Assembly (NCBI RefSeq): GCF_024609765.1
Contig: NZ_JANFDG010000019.1
Location: forward strand, 1-64,000
Direction of reading: 5' to 3'
Length of the DNA: 64,000 nucleotides
From: Shinella pollutisoli
GTDB taxonomy: Bacteria; Pseudomonadota; Alphaproteobacteria; Rhizobiales; Rhizobiaceae
A model generated the notes under the pieces. It was not told where the DNA came from and made no database searches. It worked only from the letters and a program-made list of their open reading frames with translations. Positions 63,291-64,000 of the stretch are shown here, one piece after another. Each line of letters starts with the position of its first letter. Within the stretch, counting starts at the first letter, position 1. The position numbers were made by a program, and so were the translations under genes.

Positions 63291-64000
63291 ATGAGCACGA
63301 TAGACTACACGATTGAGCCGGCCGTCGAGGAGCACGGCGAGGAGACGGCAAGGCCCGCCGACCTCGAGGCCGTCCGCCCGCTGCCGCGCATCTCCGTCCA
63401 CGCCTTCTGCGAGAGCGAGGCCATGCTGCGCACGATGGAGCGCTGCGGCCAGGACCGCCGCATGTCGAAGGTGAGCCTCAGGATCTCCAGCGCCAGCATC
63501 GCGGCGGCGGCGAACATGTTCGCCTCCGCGCCGACCCCGAACCTGCTGATCCTCGAGACCTCGACCGAGCCGCGCGGCATCATGGACGAGCTCGCGCCGC
63601 TCGCCGAGGTCTGCGACCCCTCGACCAAGGTCATCATCGTCGGCCGCTACAACGACATCCCGCTCTACCGCGAGCTGCTGCGCAACGGCATTTCCGAATA
63701 CATGGTCGGCCCCGTCGCCATGCCCGACATCCTTGCGGCCATGGCGGCGATCTTCGTCGACCCGGAGGCCGAGCCGCTCGGCAAGACCGTCGCCTTCATC
63801 GGCGCCAAGGGCGGCTGCGGCTCCTCGACGATCGCCCACAACTGCGCCTTCGACGTCTCCAACCTGTTCCAGACCGAGGTGATCCTCGCCGACCTCGACC
63901 TGCCCTACGGCACCGCCAACATCGACTTCGACCAGGACCCGCCGCAGGGCATCTCCGAGGCCGTCTACGCGCCGGAGCGCCTCGACGAGGTCTTCCTCGA
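63291..64000 (+). CDS. cpaE: Flp pilus assembly ATPase CpaE/TadZ (partial, runs off the window)
   Basis: The first 236 or so residues of a CpaE/TadZ protein; the 3' end lies outside the window. Residues about 35-160 form a receiver-like domain (VSLRISSASIAAAANMF, LLILETSTEP, KVIIVGRYNDIPLYRELLRNGISEYMVGP). The ParA/MinD-type ATPase begins with TVAFIGAKGGCGSSTIAHN, a deviant Walker A (near residue 170), and VILADLDLPYGTANIDFD (near 200). It is expected to localise the pilus machinery at the pole. ATG at 63291, weak Shine-Dalgarno. Confidence 0.88.
   Translation, partial: MSTIDYTIEPAVEEHGEETARPADLEAVRPLPRISVHAFCESEAMLRTMERCGQDRRMSKVSLRISSASIAAAANMFASAPTPNLLILETSTEPRGIMDELAPLAEVCDPSTKVIIVGRYNDIPLYRELLRNGISEYMVGPVAMPDILAAMAAIFVDPEAEPLGKTVAFIGAKGGCGSSTIAHNCAFDVSNLFQTEVILADLDLPYGTANIDFDQDPPQGISEAVYAPERLDEVFL

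Overview
The window is a high-GC chromosomal segment from an alphaproteobacterium, almost certainly a member of the Rhizobiaceae. Supporting signs are the Sinorhizobium/Agrobacterium-type gene neighbourhood (rpsT upstream of dnaA, with mutM and ubiE-ubiB beyond it; pmtA next to dnaN; gshB and comM next to rsmI-yraN), a PmtA-type phospholipid methyltransferase, promoters of the rhizobial CTTGAC-N17-CTATAT kind, two 117-bp palindromic mosaic repeats resembling RIME elements, and an Irr-type iron control element. The genus cannot be fixed from the sequence alone. There is no prophage, insertion sequence, CRISPR array or rRNA operon. There is one tRNA gene.

Layout. Positions 1-5,000: a TAGCGAA microsatellite, then dnaA, rpsT, an enoyl-CoA hydratase and mutM, all on the minus strand. 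The long dnaA leader holds five GANTC (CcrM) sites. Positions 4,800-13,200: ubiE-ubiB, a 1,197-residue FecR-TPR-beta-barrel protein, a potassium-channel-like protein with a zinc ribbon, and coaBC. Positions 13,200-24,500: housekeeping and repair genes on both strands (class II amidotransferase, GFA protein, prfC, dut, acetyltransferase, LysE exporter, cysK, comM, gshB, cupin, yraN, rsmI). Positions 24,700-33,500: dnaN, pmtA, pyrF, a DUF1330 protein, an NDUFA9-like protein, a 49-residue exported peptide, uppP, a GST, queG, an epimerase and an RlpA-like protein. Positions 33,500-43,200: an rsmB-type methyltransferase, an iron-linked operon (imelysin, di-heme DUF1111, second imelysin, DUF1513), a thioesterase, an MTA/SAH nucleosidase and guaA.

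Positions 43,400-57,000 hold tRNA-Ser(GGA), a small membrane protein, msrA and then a nucleoside uptake and salvage island. The island has a BMP-family ABC importer (binding protein, ATPase, two permeases) followed by cdd, punA, deoC and deoA on the plus strand, facing deoB, add and upp on the minus strand. Together these genes can import nucleosides, deaminate them, cleave them and send the pentose into central metabolism. slyX and a small aspartic protease gene are interspersed. Positions 57,100-64,000 are the left part of a tad/Flp pilus locus: two TadE/G-like genes and an orphan secretin-N-domain protein on the minus strand, then flp, cpaA, cpaB, cpaC, cpaD and the start of cpaE, which runs off the window.

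The most interesting observations are the FecR-TPR-barrel fusion, the RIME-like element carried in frame inside the start of an imelysin gene, the Irr-type site in front of the iron operon, two exact TTAACCAT (CtrA-type) octamers upstream of cpaB, a perfect inverted repeat in front of the nucleoside importer, and the GANTC cluster in front of dnaA. Most long open frames antisense to these genes are artefacts of high GC content.
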